Shown piece after piece: positions 24,624-35,300 of a stretch of DNA of 64,000 bases. The notes under the pieces were generated by a model. It did no database searches. It was not told the DNA's origin and saw only the letters and a program-made list of their open reading frames with translations. The DNA lies in assembly GCF_002007565.1 (NCBI RefSeq), contig NZ_CP015625.1:124001-188000 (forward strand), read 5' to 3'. A program made the position numbers and the translations under genes. The stretch is from Ditibartonella choladocola. Lineage in GTDB: Bacteria > Pseudomonadota > Alphaproteobacteria > Rhizobiales > Rhizobiaceae. The stretch's first letter is position 1. Each line of letters begins with the position of its first letter.

Positions 24624-27107
24624 ATGATCGAGAAATCAACTTTGCAGGCAAAAGGTGGATATAAGAGCAAATTATTAGCGGGGATTTCGCCGGCTTTGGC
24701 TGCTTTATTCTGTTTTCCGGCAATGTCTGTTGCAAGTCACGCTGCCGGTTTCGACGCACTTTCCGATTTTGGCAGTTCAAGCCTTCAAATGGTTGTTTTC
24801 GGTGGAATTATTGTTACCGCAGTCATTATCTGCCTCGGCATTTTTATCCGGCTTTCTTCTGAAAAGCCCAATGACGAGAAAAACGGCAAAACCGACTATT
24901 TGCAAGAAATTGATAATTATGAATTCTTGCTTACACATAGCGGACAATGTGCGGTTATCTGGAAAACGCCGGTTGCTCACCCGAAAATAATCGGCCATAT
25001 GGTTGCACTTGATAAAGCGGGGATAAATTCTCAGGACATATTAAGGTTCGGCCAATGGCTTGATGAAAACGAACTGCGCGCTTTAGATGATGCCTTGAAC
25101 CGTTTGCGGCAGGAGGCACAGCCGTTTACTCTTTATTTGACAACGAAACAAAAAACACTGGTTGAAGCAACCGGTCTTATTGCAGGAACTGCTGCGGTTT
25201 TACGTTTTCAGGATCTTTCCGGTCAACAGGAACAGCTTGCCAGGCTTGAAAAGGATGCCGCTTTTACGAAGACGATGCTTGCAATGCGTAATGTTCTTCT
25301 TGAAGCGCTCGATGAACCTGTCTGGCTCGTCAATAACGATAAAAGAATTATTTATGCCAATCGTGCATTTGAGAAGGCCAGCGGTTACGATCCCGAAAAA
25401 GCTGAGGAAGCTTCATTGTTTAATGAGGCGACACGTAAGAAACTCCTTGAAAATAAACCGCTTTTCAAGGGGCCTGCCTATGCCATTGTCGAAGGGGATC
25501 GCAGGCTCCTAGAAGTCACACAAGTGACGTCCGATGATGGTGTAGCGACCTTTGCTCATGATATTAGCGCCATGGAAGAAATGTCGGAAGAAATGAAGCG
25601 CATGGCGCGTGGACATTCCGAAACGCTTGACCAGATTTCAACGGCCGTTGCCATTTTTGGTCCCGACCAAAAATTGAAATTTGCCAATCAGGCTTTCGCA
25701 ACGCTCTGGCCGTTGGATACGGTTTTTCTGGAAAGCGAACCCAGTCATACCCTGCTTCTTGATCGTTTGCGGGAAGAAGGCATTATTGCTGAAAAGCCCG
25801 ATTGGAGGGGTTGGAAGGAAGAGCTTTTTTCCGCCTATCGTTCGGGTGAGCCAAGCCAGCAAATCTGGAATTTGCCGGATGGTCGCACGCTCAGGGTTTT
25901 GGCAAGTCCTCATCCGCAAGGTGGCGTGACATGGCTTTTTGAAAATCTTACTGAAAAAATAGATCTTGAACGGCGTTATAACAGCCTCATTGAAATGCAA
26001 GGCGAAACGCTGGACCATCTTTCCGAAGGTGTCGCCTTGTTCGGTCCGGACGGGCGTGTGCGCCTTTCCAATCCGGCATTGGCCAAATTATGGTCTTTAC
26101 CCGCCGAATTGACAGTTGAAGGAACGCATATTTCAAAACTTCAGGCTGAATGCGCGCAAAAGACAACGAGCAATGCATGGGATACATTCGGTGCATTTAT
26201 CACCGGTTTTAGTGAAAATCGGGATGCCATTTCGGGGCGTATGGATTTAACAAGTGGTGTTATTCTCGATTATGCGTTGGTGCCCTTGCCAAATGCACAG
26301 ACCATGATGACCTTTGTCAATGTAACAGATACGGTCAATATCACCCGTGCATTGCAAGAAAAGAATGATGCATTGCGCAGTGCCGACGCATTGCGCAGCG
26401 AATTTGTTCGTCATGTGTCTTATGAATTGCGCACCCCCCTTACCAATATTATCGGCTTTTCGGATATTTTACAGAACCAGTTATTCGGACCGCTCAACTC
26501 CCGCCAGCAAGAATATCTCGAACATATCGCTTCCGAATCGGGTGCGCTTCTCGACATTGTCAATGATATTCTCGACCTCGCAAAACTTGATGCCGGCATT
26601 ATGGAACTTGATATTAAAGATGTCGATATTGCCGCTTCAATGGCTTTCGCAACAGAACGCACAAAAGAGCGTCTTGGTACTCGTCCGGTACAAATTGAAG
26701 AAAAAATTGAAGATGGCCTCACGACGATTCCGGCAGATCAGGCAAGGCTACGCCAGATTTTTGTCAATGTATTGAGCAATGCCGCCAATTTTGCTCCCGA
26801 CAATAGTGTTATTACCTTTTCTGCCAAAAAGGATGGAAATGACATTGTTTTTTCTGTTCACGATGACGGAGCAGGAATTCCGGAAGAAATTCTTGATACT
26901 GTTTTCAAGCGGTTTTCATCCCATGCCCATCATGGTTCACGTGCCGGAGCAGGGCTTGGTCTTTCGATTGTCAAAAGCTTTGTCGAGCTTCATGGTGGCA
27001 GTGTCGCGATAGAAACCGGAAATGCAAAAGGAACAACCGTTTTTTGCCGTTTTCCAGCCAAACGTCGTTCGCCCGCAACGTTGCTTCAATCAGAGGAAAC
27101 AGAATGA
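24624..27107 (+). CDS. divL: DivL-type PAS sensor pseudokinase with tyrosine in place of the phospho-histidine
   Basis: About 827 residues. Two membrane segments (about 18-37 and 53-76) precede several PAS-like modules (roughly 200-300, 330-440, 460-570) and a HisKA/HATPase module. The H-box reads FVRHVSYELRTPLTN: residue 600, normally histidine, is tyrosine, the hallmark of DivL. The HATPase domain retains its N box (FVNVLSNAANFAPD) and G boxes (DDGAGIPEE, GAGLGLSIVKS). In Caulobacter, DivL controls the CckA-CtrA phosphorelay and asymmetric division by protein contact, not phosphotransfer. I place the start at ATG 24624 because upstream in-frame codons lie in the ahcY terminator. Its stop overlaps the next gene's ATG (ATGA), so it heads a coupled operon. 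Confidence 0.85.
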   Translation: MIEKSTLQAKGGYKSKLLAGISPALAALFCFPAMSVASHAAGFDALSDFGSSSLQMVVFGGIIVTAVIICLGIFIRLSSEKPNDEKNGKTDYLQEIDNYEFLLTHSGQCAVIWKTPVAHPKIIGHMVALDKAGINSQDILRFGQWLDENELRALDDALNRLRQEAQPFTLYLTTKQKTLVEATGLIAGTAAVLRFQDLSGQQEQLARLEKDAAFTKTMLAMRNVLLEALDEPVWLVNNDKRIIYANRAFEKASGYDPEKAEEASLFNEATRKKLLENKPLFKGPAYAIVEGDRRLLEVTQVTSDDGVATFAHDISAMEEMSEEMKRMARGHSETLDQISTAVAIFGPDQKLKFANQAFATLWPLDTVFLESEPSHTLLLDRLREEGIIAEKPDWRGWKEELFSAYRSGEPSQQIWNLPDGRTLRVLASPHPQGGVTWLFENLTEKIDLERRYNSLIEMQGETLDHLSEGVALFGPDGRVRLSNPALAKLWSLPAELTVEGTHISKLQAECAQKTTSNAWDTFGAFITGFSENRDAISGRMDLTSGVILDYALVPLPNAQTMMTFVNVTDTVNITRALQEKNDALRSADALRSEFVRHVSYELRTPLTNIIGFSDILQNQLFGPLNSRQQEYLEHIASESGALLDIVNDILDLAKLDAGIMELDIKDVDIAASMAFATERTKERLGTRPVQIEEKIEDGLTTIPADQARLRQIFVNVLSNAANFAPDNSVITFSAKKDGNDIVFSVHDDGAGIPEEILDTVFKRFSSHAHHGSRAGAGLGLSIVKSFVELHGGSVAIETGNAKGTTVFCRFPAKRRSPATLLQSEETE

Positions 27108-28591
27108 TTTTCAGTTTATTTCTTGAAAATGAAAAAGCAACCGAACGCTTTGGCGAGGATTTTGCACTAGCTCTTGAAAAGGGTAATCTTGTTACGCTTG
27201 AAGGGGATCTCGGAACAGGGAAAACATCGCTTTCCCGTTCTGTTGTTCGCACCCTTGCCGATAATGAAGAGATGGATGTTCCAAGTCCTACCTTCACGCT
27301 TGTTCAAGTTTATGATTTGCCAAAATTCAACCTCACCCATGCCGATCTTTATCGCATTAACGAACCGGAAGAAATTGACGAGCTTGGCTTTGAAGAGGCG
27401 CGAGAGGCCGGAGTTGTTCTTGTCGAATGGCCGGAAAAAGCCGAAGGAGAATTGGGAAAAGCAGATTTTGTCATTTTTCTTGAGCATCAGGGAAATGGTC
27501 GAAAAATAACGATTGAGGCGGAAGGCCGTGCTGCCGAAAGGCTCGAACGTTCGCTGGAAATAAGAGCGTTTTTGAGATCGAATCAACGGGGAAATTTCAA
27601 ACGTCGCTATTTTACCGGTGATGCTTCGGCGCGTTCCTACGAAATTATTTATGGCAAGGACTGTCATGAGATATTGATGAATGCACCGGCAATGGAAATG
27701 CCCGAACAAAATGGCCAGTCTTACGGGGAAATAGCCCATCTTGCGACATCGGTCAGCCAGTTTGTCGGCATTGACCGGCTGATTTTGAAAAATGGTTTTG
27801 TAGCACCAGAAATTCTAGCGCAAGATTTAAAAAACGGTTTGCTCATTACCGACGATCTTGGGCGGGACGGCGTGCTTGATGAAGAACGGAAACCAATTGA
27901 AAACCGCTATATCGAATCGGGAAAATTGCTTTCTTCATTTCACCAAAAAGTGTGGCCCAAACATCAAAAATTCGATGATCTGACACTTGATATACCGGCT
28001 TATGATCGGGGTGTCTTAAGGGCAGAAGTTTCCCTTCTTCTTGATTGGTATTTCCCGTACCTTACCGGAACAGAGATAAATCAGCCTCTGAAGCAAGAAT
28101 TTTATCGGCTATGGGAGCCGTTTTTTGAAATTTTTGAAAAGGCAGAACAAAGTTTTGTTATGCGCGATTATCATTCGCCCAATATTATCTGGCGGCAGAA
28201 TGAACAGGGTTTGAAAAAAATAGGCCTCATTGATTTTCAGGATGGGCAAATTGGCCCGACAGCCTATGATGTTGTATCACTCGCCCAAGATGCGCGTGTT
28301 GCTATTAGCCGCCCGCTTGAGGAGCGTATCATCAAAGCCTATTGCGATGAACGCAAAAAGGGTGCTCGTATCTTTGATGAAGAACAGTTCAAACTCATCT
28401 ATGCTATTGCCGGTGCGCAACGCGTTTCCAAAATTCTCGGTATTTTTGTTCGTCTTGACAAGCGTGATGGCAAGCCCGCTTATTTGAAACATTTGCCGCA
28501 CTGCCGCGATTATTTGAAACGCAATCTTGAACATCCGGCTCTTTCATCATTGCGTCAATTCTATATTGCCTCGAAACTGGTTGAAGAGTGA
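27104..28591 (+). CDS. TsaE-AmgK fusion: tRNA t6A ATPase domain plus sugar (MurNAc/GlcNAc) anomeric kinase domain
   Basis: 495 residues. The N-terminal 150 residues are TsaE: Walker A GDLGTGKTSLSR at 34-45, SPTFTLVQVY, and HADLYRI with EELGFEE-like continuation. From about 165 on there is an aminoglycoside-phosphotransferase-fold kinase: RRYFTGDASARSY, the catalytic FVMRDYHSPNIIW near 347-359, and the metal-binding LIDFQDGQIGP near 371-381. TsaE is needed for t6A37 tRNA modification; AmgK phosphorylates the anomeric carbon of MurNAc/GlcNAc in cell-wall recycling. The following gene is a MurU-type uridylyltransferase, the next pathway step, which supports the AmgK call. The start ATG overlaps the divL stop by 4 nt; an upstream start inside divL is not needed. 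Confidence 0.88.
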   Translation: MIFSLFLENEKATERFGEDFALALEKGNLVTLEGDLGTGKTSLSRSVVRTLADNEEMDVPSPTFTLVQVYDLPKFNLTHADLYRINEPEEIDELGFEEAREAGVVLVEWPEKAEGELGKADFVIFLEHQGNGRKITIEAEGRAAERLERSLEIRAFLRSNQRGNFKRRYFTGDASARSYEIIYGKDCHEILMNAPAMEMPEQNGQSYGEIAHLATSVSQFVGIDRLILKNGFVAPEILAQDLKNGLLITDDLGRDGVLDEERKPIENRYIESGKLLSSFHQKVWPKHQKFDDLTLDIPAYDRGVLRAEVSLLLDWYFPYLTGTEINQPLKQEFYRLWEPFFEIFEKAEQSFVMRDYHSPNIIWRQNEQGLKKIGLIDFQDGQIGPTAYDVVSLAQDARVAISRPLEERIIKAYCDERKKGARIFDEEQFKLIYAIAGAQRVSKILGIFVRLDKRDGKPAYLKHLPHCRDYLKRNLEHPALSSLRQFYIASKLVEE

Positions 28592-28595
28592 AAAA

Positions 28596-29315
28596 ATGAA
28601 AATAACACATGCTATGGTGCTTGCTGCGGGGCTTGGCACCCGCATGCGGCCATTGACTTTCAAAACACCGAAACCACTGGTAAAAATTGCCGGTCGAAGT
28701 CTTTTGAACCGCGCTCTCGACGCCCTTGAAAAAGCCGGTGTCGAGGAAGCGGTGGTTAATGTCCATTATCTTGCCGATTCCATCGAAAGTCATGTCGAAA
28801 GCCGTAAAAAACCGCATGTAACCATTTCGGATGAGCGTGCGGAACTTCTCGATTCGGCCGGAGGCGTGGTGAAAGCTTTGCCGCTTTTGGGAGAAAATCC
28901 GTTTTTTGTTCTTAACGCCGATACATTCTGGGTCGACCATGGCACACCAACTCTTGAAGCAATGGCAAATCGTTTTGACCCTGATAGAATGGATATGCTG
29001 CTTATGACGGTCAAACGCACGCAGGCAGCAGGGCCGGAAAAAGGCGATTTCCTGATTGGTGAAGGGCAAAAACTTGTTCGCGCACCCGCAAATGCACCGG
29101 AAGCGGTTATTTATGGTGGTGCACTTATTGTAAATCCGAAAATATTTGCATTTGCAAAAATCGAACCGCAATCGCTCAACCTCTATTTTGACGAGGCCAT
29201 TGCGCGTGGTCGCCTTTATGGTTTTCCATTGGATGGCAATTGGTATACTGTCGGGACAATTGCAATGATTAGCAAGGTTGAGGAACTGATGCGCCAAAGG
29301 GGGGAAATAGCGTGA
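28596..29315 (+). CDS. murU: MurU-like N-acetylmuramate 1-phosphate uridylyltransferase (nucleotidyltransferase family)
   Basis: 239 residues. The sugar-nucleotidyltransferase signature is at the N-terminus: MVLAAGLGTRMRPLT at 7-21, then KTPKPLVKIAG. The middle part has VNVHYLADSIESHV, a DSAGGVVKALP segment, FFVLNADTFW with the catalytic Asp, and the C-terminal NWYTVGTIAM. Length and order match MurU, which makes UDP-MurNAc from MurNAc-1-phosphate in the recycling route that bypasses de novo synthesis (and fosfomycin). Placement directly after AmgK, 4 nt downstream, strongly supports that role; a mannose-1-phosphate guanylyltransferase annotation is the common alternative. The ATG 28596 has a poly-A leader. 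Its stop overlaps the GTG of addB. Confidence 0.83.
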   Translation: MKITHAMVLAAGLGTRMRPLTFKTPKPLVKIAGRSLLNRALDALEKAGVEEAVVNVHYLADSIESHVESRKKPHVTISDERAELLDSAGGVVKALPLLGENPFFVLNADTFWVDHGTPTLEAMANRFDPDRMDMLLMTVKRTQAAGPEKGDFLIGEGQKLVRAPANAPEAVIYGGALIVNPKIFAFAKIEPQSLNLYFDEAIARGRLYGFPLDGNWYTVGTIAMISKVEELMRQRGEIA

Positions 29316-32300
29316 AAGACAAGCCGAAGCTGTTTTCGATTTCGAGCGGTGCGCCGTTTTTGCCAACTTTTGTTGATGCACTTCTTTCGGGACGCCTGAT
29401 TAAAGATTTCGGCAAAGGCGGCAATATCCAGAAAGCTTTGGCAGATACTCTTATCTATGTTCCGACACGGCGTGCCGCGCGTACGCTGCGCTCCTGCTTT
29501 GTGGAAATGAGCAAGACACATTCAAGCTTCCTGCCCACAATTCGCCCTTTGGGCGATGTTGATGAAGATACGGCTTTTTTCCTTGATAATGGAGCGGCAG
29601 CTTTGTCGCTCAATCCGAAAATTGGCGATGTCGAGCGGCTCTTGTTATTGGCGCGTCTCATCCGTCCATGGCGGGAGAATTTGCCTGCCCATGTGCGCTC
29701 TCTCTTCGGCAGCGAAGATATTATCATACCGGCCAATACAGCCGATGCGATCTGGCTTGCCGAAGATCTCGCCCGTCTGATGGACGAGGTCGAGACAGAG
29801 TCCGCCGATTGGGCAAAACTTGAAGATATTGCCCCCGATATGGTCGCCGAATGGTGGCAGGTGACACTTGATTTTCTGGAAATTGTAACAAAAACCTGGC
29901 CTGGTATTCTTGCCGAGCGGCAGAAAATAAATCCGGCAGAATGGCGCAATAAGGCCATTCGTGCGGAAACTGAAAGGCTTTTGCGTAACAAACCGCGTGA
30001 TCCTGTTATTGTGGCCGGTTCCAATGGCTCGATTCCGGCCATTGCCGATTTGCTGAAAGTGGTAAGCGGATTGGAAAATGGTGCTGTTGTTTTGCCAGGC
30101 CTCGACCTTGCCATGGATGATGCCCAATGGGCGGCGCTTGATGAAACCCGCGACGACCCCTCCATTTTCGGCCATCCGCAATATAGTTTCAAAAAATTGT
30201 TCGACCGCATGAAACTAACGAGAAATGTCGTTGACGAGATCGGGGCGCCTTCGGAAAACAAGAAAAAACGCGCGGCAATTTTATCCGAAGCATTGCGACC
30301 GGCTGTGACCACCGACACATGGTCACAATTGAAACGCAATGGTTTTGATGAAATTTTTGCCGATGTCTCTTTGATCGAGGCTGCCAATGAACGTGAAGAG
30401 GCTTTGGCGGTCGCGGTTGCGCTAAGGCAGGCGATCGAAGACAAAAAGAAGACGGCCGCACTTGTGACAGGGGACAGAAATCTTGCCCGCCGTGTTGTTG
30501 CCGAACTCAAACGTTTTGGCATTGAAGCCAATGATTCCGGTGGCGTTCCTCTAAGCGAAGTTCTACCGGCAACTTTGTTGCGGCTTATTTTACAAACTTT
30601 GTTTCAACCCGGCGATCCGGTGGCTTTCCTGTCTCTTCTCAAACACCCATTGACATCGCTTGGATATGAACGGGGGGTTTTACGAAAAATTGCCGAACGT
30701 TTCGAGCTTTTTGCATTAAGGGGGGGAACTGGAAGAATCAATATTGCAACCTGTGAGCAGTTTGTTGAAGAGCGTCTTCTTGCTCTCACAACAGATGAAA
30801 ACGGGATGAACGATATTGATACCGATATGATCGAGGAAGCAAGAAATCTTGCGTCTTCACTGGTGAAAGCTGTTCAGCCATTGGTAACATTGATGGCAGA
30901 AAGTGAATCGCTGTCGGTGAACGAGGTTGCCCGTGCCACGACTGAAGTTTTGGAAAATTTCGGGGCAAACGAGCAAGGCTCGTTTCACGCGCTTTATGCA
31001 GGAGAGGCGGGAAAAGCCATTATATCTTTGCTGCGTGATCTTGTTGCCGATCAATCCGGCCTCACGTTCGACATTTCCGAATGGCCGGCCATTCTTGAAG
31101 CTTTGATGGCTGCACGCTCGGTTAGCCCCTCTGCCGGTGGTCATCCCCGTCTTTTTATCTGGGGTGCACTGGAATCGCGTTTGCAAACGGTTGATACAAT
31201 GGTCATTGGTGGCTTGAATGAAGGCTCGTGGCCGGCGACAGCTCGCAATGACCCGTTCATGTCGCGGCCGATGAAAATGACATTGACACTTGACCCTCCG
31301 GAGCGCCGGATCGGTTTGGCTGCTCATGATTTCCAGATGGCTATGGGCATGGATAAAGTCATTATGAGCAGGGCATTGAGAGTTGATAATGCCCCTTCTG
31401 TGCCGTCACGCTGGTTACAAAGACTGGAAACAGTTGTGGGCGCTAAAGCGAGTGCCGATATGCGCACTCATGGCGGAGTTTTTGTCCACTGGGCGCGGGA
31501 ACTCGATCGTCGCAAAAATGTCGATTTTATTGCGCGCCCATGCCCCACCCCGCCATTGAAACAACGTCCGAAACATTTTTCTGTTACCGAAATCGAAACA
31601 TTACGCCGCGACCCTTATGCAATCTATGCCAAAAAGGTTTTGCGCCTGAAGCCGCTTGACGACCTTATCCACGACCCGTCAGTTGCCGAGCGTGGCACGC
31701 TTTATCATGCAATTGTTGCGGGCTTTTCATTGCTGAAAATTGATCCGGAAAAACCGGATGCACTGCAAAAATTTCTTGAAATTGCGCGTGCCGAATTTGA
31801 CCGGATGCAGCTTCCACTTGATGTTGAAGCTATTTGGTGGCCACGTTTTGAAATTCTTGCGCCATCAATTATCTCGTGGGAAAAAGGACTTTCTCCGCGT
31901 GAGAGATGTGTCGAAATTTCGGCTCGTCCGGTTCATATTGTGCCGGAGGGTGCAACCCTTTCAGGACGTGCCGACCGCATTGATGTGATGAATGGGCATT
32001 TTGCCGAAATTCTTGATTTCAAAACCGGCTCGACTCCTTCCGTGAAACAGGCGGCAACACTTATGGCACCGCAATTGGCGTTGGAAGCAGCTCTTTTGTC
32101 GCGCAATGCTTTTGTTCCGCTTAAAAATATCAAACCGTCCGAACTTGCCTATATCCGTTTAAGTGCCCATGGAGAAGTAAAAGAAGAGCGCATCTCTTTA
32201 TCTGCCAAAAAAACCGCAATCGAACTTTCCGAAGAAGCATGGGCAAGATTGGGTGAACTGGTGGAATATTATCAAAATCCCGCCCATGGCTATTTGTCGC

Positions 32301-32398
32301 GAGCAATGCCACCTTTGACCACCTATGAAGGTGATTATGACCATTTGGCGCGGGTTCTCGAATGGTCAGCCGGTTCTGACACGGCAGGTGAAGAATGA
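29312..32398 (+). CDS. addB: AddB, inactive helicase/nuclease subunit of the AddAB recombination complex
   Basis: 1028 residues. The N-terminus (LFSISSGAPFLPTFVDALL, YVPTRRAARTLRSCF) and LPTIRPLGDVDED are typical of alphaproteobacterial AddB. A degenerate UvrD/PcrA-like core occupies the middle (VIGGLNEGSWPATARNDPFM near 630-650). The C-terminal RecB-like nuclease domain holds the PD-(D/E)xK motif in AEILDFKTGSTPS near 905-917. AddB and AddA resect double-strand breaks up to Chi-like sites and load RecA. GTG start at 29312 overlaps the stop of the murU-like gene by 4 nt, and its own stop overlaps the addA ATG by 4 nt, so the genes are translationally coupled. Confidence 0.94.
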   Translation: MKDKPKLFSISSGAPFLPTFVDALLSGRLIKDFGKGGNIQKALADTLIYVPTRRAARTLRSCFVEMSKTHSSFLPTIRPLGDVDEDTAFFLDNGAAALSLNPKIGDVERLLLLARLIRPWRENLPAHVRSLFGSEDIIIPANTADAIWLAEDLARLMDEVETESADWAKLEDIAPDMVAEWWQVTLDFLEIVTKTWPGILAERQKINPAEWRNKAIRAETERLLRNKPRDPVIVAGSNGSIPAIADLLKVVSGLENGAVVLPGLDLAMDDAQWAALDETRDDPSIFGHPQYSFKKLFDRMKLTRNVVDEIGAPSENKKKRAAILSEALRPAVTTDTWSQLKRNGFDEIFADVSLIEAANEREEALAVAVALRQAIEDKKKTAALVTGDRNLARRVVAELKRFGIEANDSGGVPLSEVLPATLLRLILQTLFQPGDPVAFLSLLKHPLTSLGYERGVLRKIAERFELFALRGGTGRINIATCEQFVEERLLALTTDENGMNDIDTDMIEEARNLASSLVKAVQPLVTLMAESESLSVNEVARATTEVLENFGANEQGSFHALYAGEAGKAIISLLRDLVADQSGLTFDISEWPAILEALMAARSVSPSAGGHPRLFIWGALESRLQTVDTMVIGGLNEGSWPATARNDPFMSRPMKMTLTLDPPERRIGLAAHDFQMAMGMDKVIMSRALRVDNAPSVPSRWLQRLETVVGAKASADMRTHGGVFVHWARELDRRKNVDFIARPCPTPPLKQRPKHFSVTEIETLRRDPYAIYAKKVLRLKPLDDLIHDPSVAERGTLYHAIVAGFSLLKIDPEKPDALQKFLEIARAEFDRMQLPLDVEAIWWPRFEILAPSIISWEKGLSPRERCVEISARPVHIVPEGATLSGRADRIDVMNGHFAEILDFKTGSTPSVKQAATLMAPQLALEAALLSRNAFVPLKNIKPSELAYIRLSAHGEVKEERISLSAKKTAIELSEEAWARLGELVEYYQNPAHGYLSRAMPPLTTYEGDYDHLARVLEWSAGSDTAGEE

Positions 32399-35300
32399 CC
32401 AAACGTGAAATTCCAGAAGATGCCATAAAAAATCAGACGGCTGCTTCAAATCCGCAAAGCAGTGCGTGGGTGTCTGCCAATGCCGGTTCCGGCAAAACGC
32501 ATGTTTTGACTTTTCGGGTTATCAGACTTTTATTGAATGGTACCGAACCGGCGAGGATTTTATGCCTCACTTATACCAAAGCAGCCGCTGCTGTCATGCA
32601 AACGCGCATTTTCCAGACTCTTTCCGGTTGGACAGAGCTTGATGATGACGAATTGACAGAGGTGTTGGTCGCACTTGAGGGCAGAAAACCCGATTCAAAA
32701 AGGCTTGATGAAGCGCGCAGACTTTTTGCCCGCGCTCTTGAAACACCGGGCGGGTTAAAAATCCAGACTATCCATGCCTTTTGTGAAGGTCTCCTTCACC
32801 AATTTCCTTTGGAAGCCAATATTGCCGGCCATTTCGAGATGATGGACGACCTCAAACGTGACGAGTTTTTAAAAAATGCGCGTCGTGACCTGCTTGAAAA
32901 AGCTTATTTGCAAAAAAATGGTTCTCTTCATGACGCTTTGATGCTGGTTTTGAAAACTGTGGGCGAAAGCGGACTTTTTACGCTGTTAGACGAAGCAATC
33001 GAAAAACGGCAGGCTTTAACTCCGTTTCTCGCTCGTGTGAGTGGACCGGATGGCAAGCATATTCTGGAAAAAGCATTACAAATATCTCCGGATGATACGG
33101 AAGAAAATCTCACTGATGAAATCCGTAAAACGGCGCGTCATTCGGAGGAGACTATTAAAGCATTCAAAAGTCTCGGCCACTCTTACAGCCAGAATTTCGT
33201 TGAAAAATTGGAGCTTGTAGAAAAAGCGGATAATAGCGAGAGCATAAAATTTATCGAACTTGCCTATTTTACCAGTGGAAATCCGCGCAAAATAAGCAAT
33301 CTGGCGTCAAAAAAACTTCTTGCAGCTTTGCCATGGCTCGAAGACGATTTGTTAATGCGTCAGGAAAAGCTCGTTCTCTATCTCGACAAATTGCGACGTG
33401 TACGACTGGTACCGCTCAATTTGGCTGCCTTTCAGCTCTGTTACCGGCTTTTGGCGCGTTATGAAAGTTTGAAGAAAGCAGAAGGTTTGCTTGATTTTGA
33501 TGATTTGATCGAGCGGGCGCTTAATCTGTTAAAACGCGATGGTGCGGGCCAATGGGTACAATATAAACTGGATCGGGGCATTGACCATATTCTGGTTGAC
33601 GAAGCACAGGATACAAGCCCTTCCCAGTGGCAGATAATCCAGCTTCTTGCACAGGAATTTTTTGTCGGGGAAGGACAAAGAGAGGTCAACCGCACTGTCT
33701 TTGCTGTTGGTGATGAAAAACAGTCGATCTATTCTTTCCAAGGGGCAGTGCCGGAAGATTTCGCAACGAATGGTCGCATTATCGAAAGAAAAGCCGAAGC
33801 CGTTGGCAAATCTTTCGGCCACATACGTTTGAATTATTCCTTCCGTTCGACAGCCGATGTTTTAAAAAGTGTTGATCGGGTATTTGAAAAACCGGAAAAT
33901 TATAAAGGTCTTTCAGCCGAAAATATCAAAACCGTGCATGAGCCGGTTCGTCGCAATGACCCCGGTGAAGTGGTGATCTGGGACAATATTGCGCCAATAG
34001 ATGTAGAAGAACCGGAAGATTGGCGCAAACCTGTCGACCAGCTTCACGCACCGGCTGTTCGCCTTGCCGAAGAGATAGCAACGACGATCAGCCATTGGCT
34101 TCATCATCATGAAGTGCTTCCTGGTCAGGGAAGAGAAGTCAAAGCCAGTGATATTATGGTGCTGGTGAGAAAACGCGACCAGTTTGTTCCGGCTTTGGCG
34201 CGCGCATTGAAAAACCGCAATGTTCCGGTTGCCGGTGCCGACCGCTTGCGTCTGGCAAGCCATATTGCGGTGCGTGATTTAACGGCGCTTGCCCGATTTG
34301 TTCTGCAACCGCAGGATGACCTTTCTCTCGCATCTGTTTTGAAAAGCCCGCTTTTCGGACTTGATGAAGATGATCTTTATCGGATTGCTATAAACCGCGA
34401 AGGAAGCCTGTTTAGTAGCCTTGAGGCCCATAGTGAAGAGAAGCTGGAATTTGCAACGGTTCTGGCTTTACTCAAAAAATATAGAAACCTTGCCGATAAA
34501 ACGCCTGTCTATGAATTTTATAGTCATATATTAAGCGAAGATCAGGGGCGGGCAAAAATTCTCGCGCGATTGGGTTCGGAAGCAAGCGATGTCCTTGATG
34601 CGTTCATGGATTATACCTTATCTATCCAGAAAACCGGTTTGCCGGGGTTGCAGGCTTTTCTGGAAACAATCAAGCTTTCCGATCCGGAAATCAAACGTGA
34701 ACTCGACCAGAACCGTGAAGAAGTCCGCATTATGACTGTTCATGCGGCAAAGGGGCTTGAAAGTGCCATTGTCTTTCTGGTCGATTCCGGTTCGCGTATC
34801 TGGAATGCACAACATGAACCGAAATTCATCGAAATTGACAGTCATGGCAAGAAGAGCTTTTTGTGGCAGCCCGCCAAGGAGTTCAAAACATCATTCGGTG
34901 ACAATTATATCAATACGTTAAAATTAAAAGCCGAGGAAGAATATAGGCGTCTTCTTTATGTTGGTATGACACGCGCAGAAGACCGCCTTATTATTTGTGG
35001 TTATAGGGGAAAGAATGTTGTTGGCGGCACATGGAGTGAACTTGTCAGCGAAGCGTTGATACCGGTTTCTGAAGAAATTGCCGGCCCTTCACCCGACATC
35101 AAGGCGTGGCGTTATTGCGTGGATGACAAACGTGCAAGTGTCGACACAAAAACCGCTAAAGAAGAAAGAGCGGTTCCCGCTTTTCCGCTTCCTTCCTATT
35201 TCCATAGCCGCATGGAGCCGGAAACCGATTTGCCTAAGCCGCTTACCCCTTCAGGTGCTTCACTCGATATTGACGAGAATGCACCGGCGGCAAAAAATAA

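Noticed and set aside
28404-29381. Minus-strand frame of 325 codons across the murU-like gene
   Set aside because: Shadow of real plus-strand genes, with no recognisable protein features.
29455-30531. Long minus-strand frame (358 codons) inside addB
   Set aside because: Antisense shadow of the addB coding frame; composition is Ser/Arg-rich nonsense with no domain.
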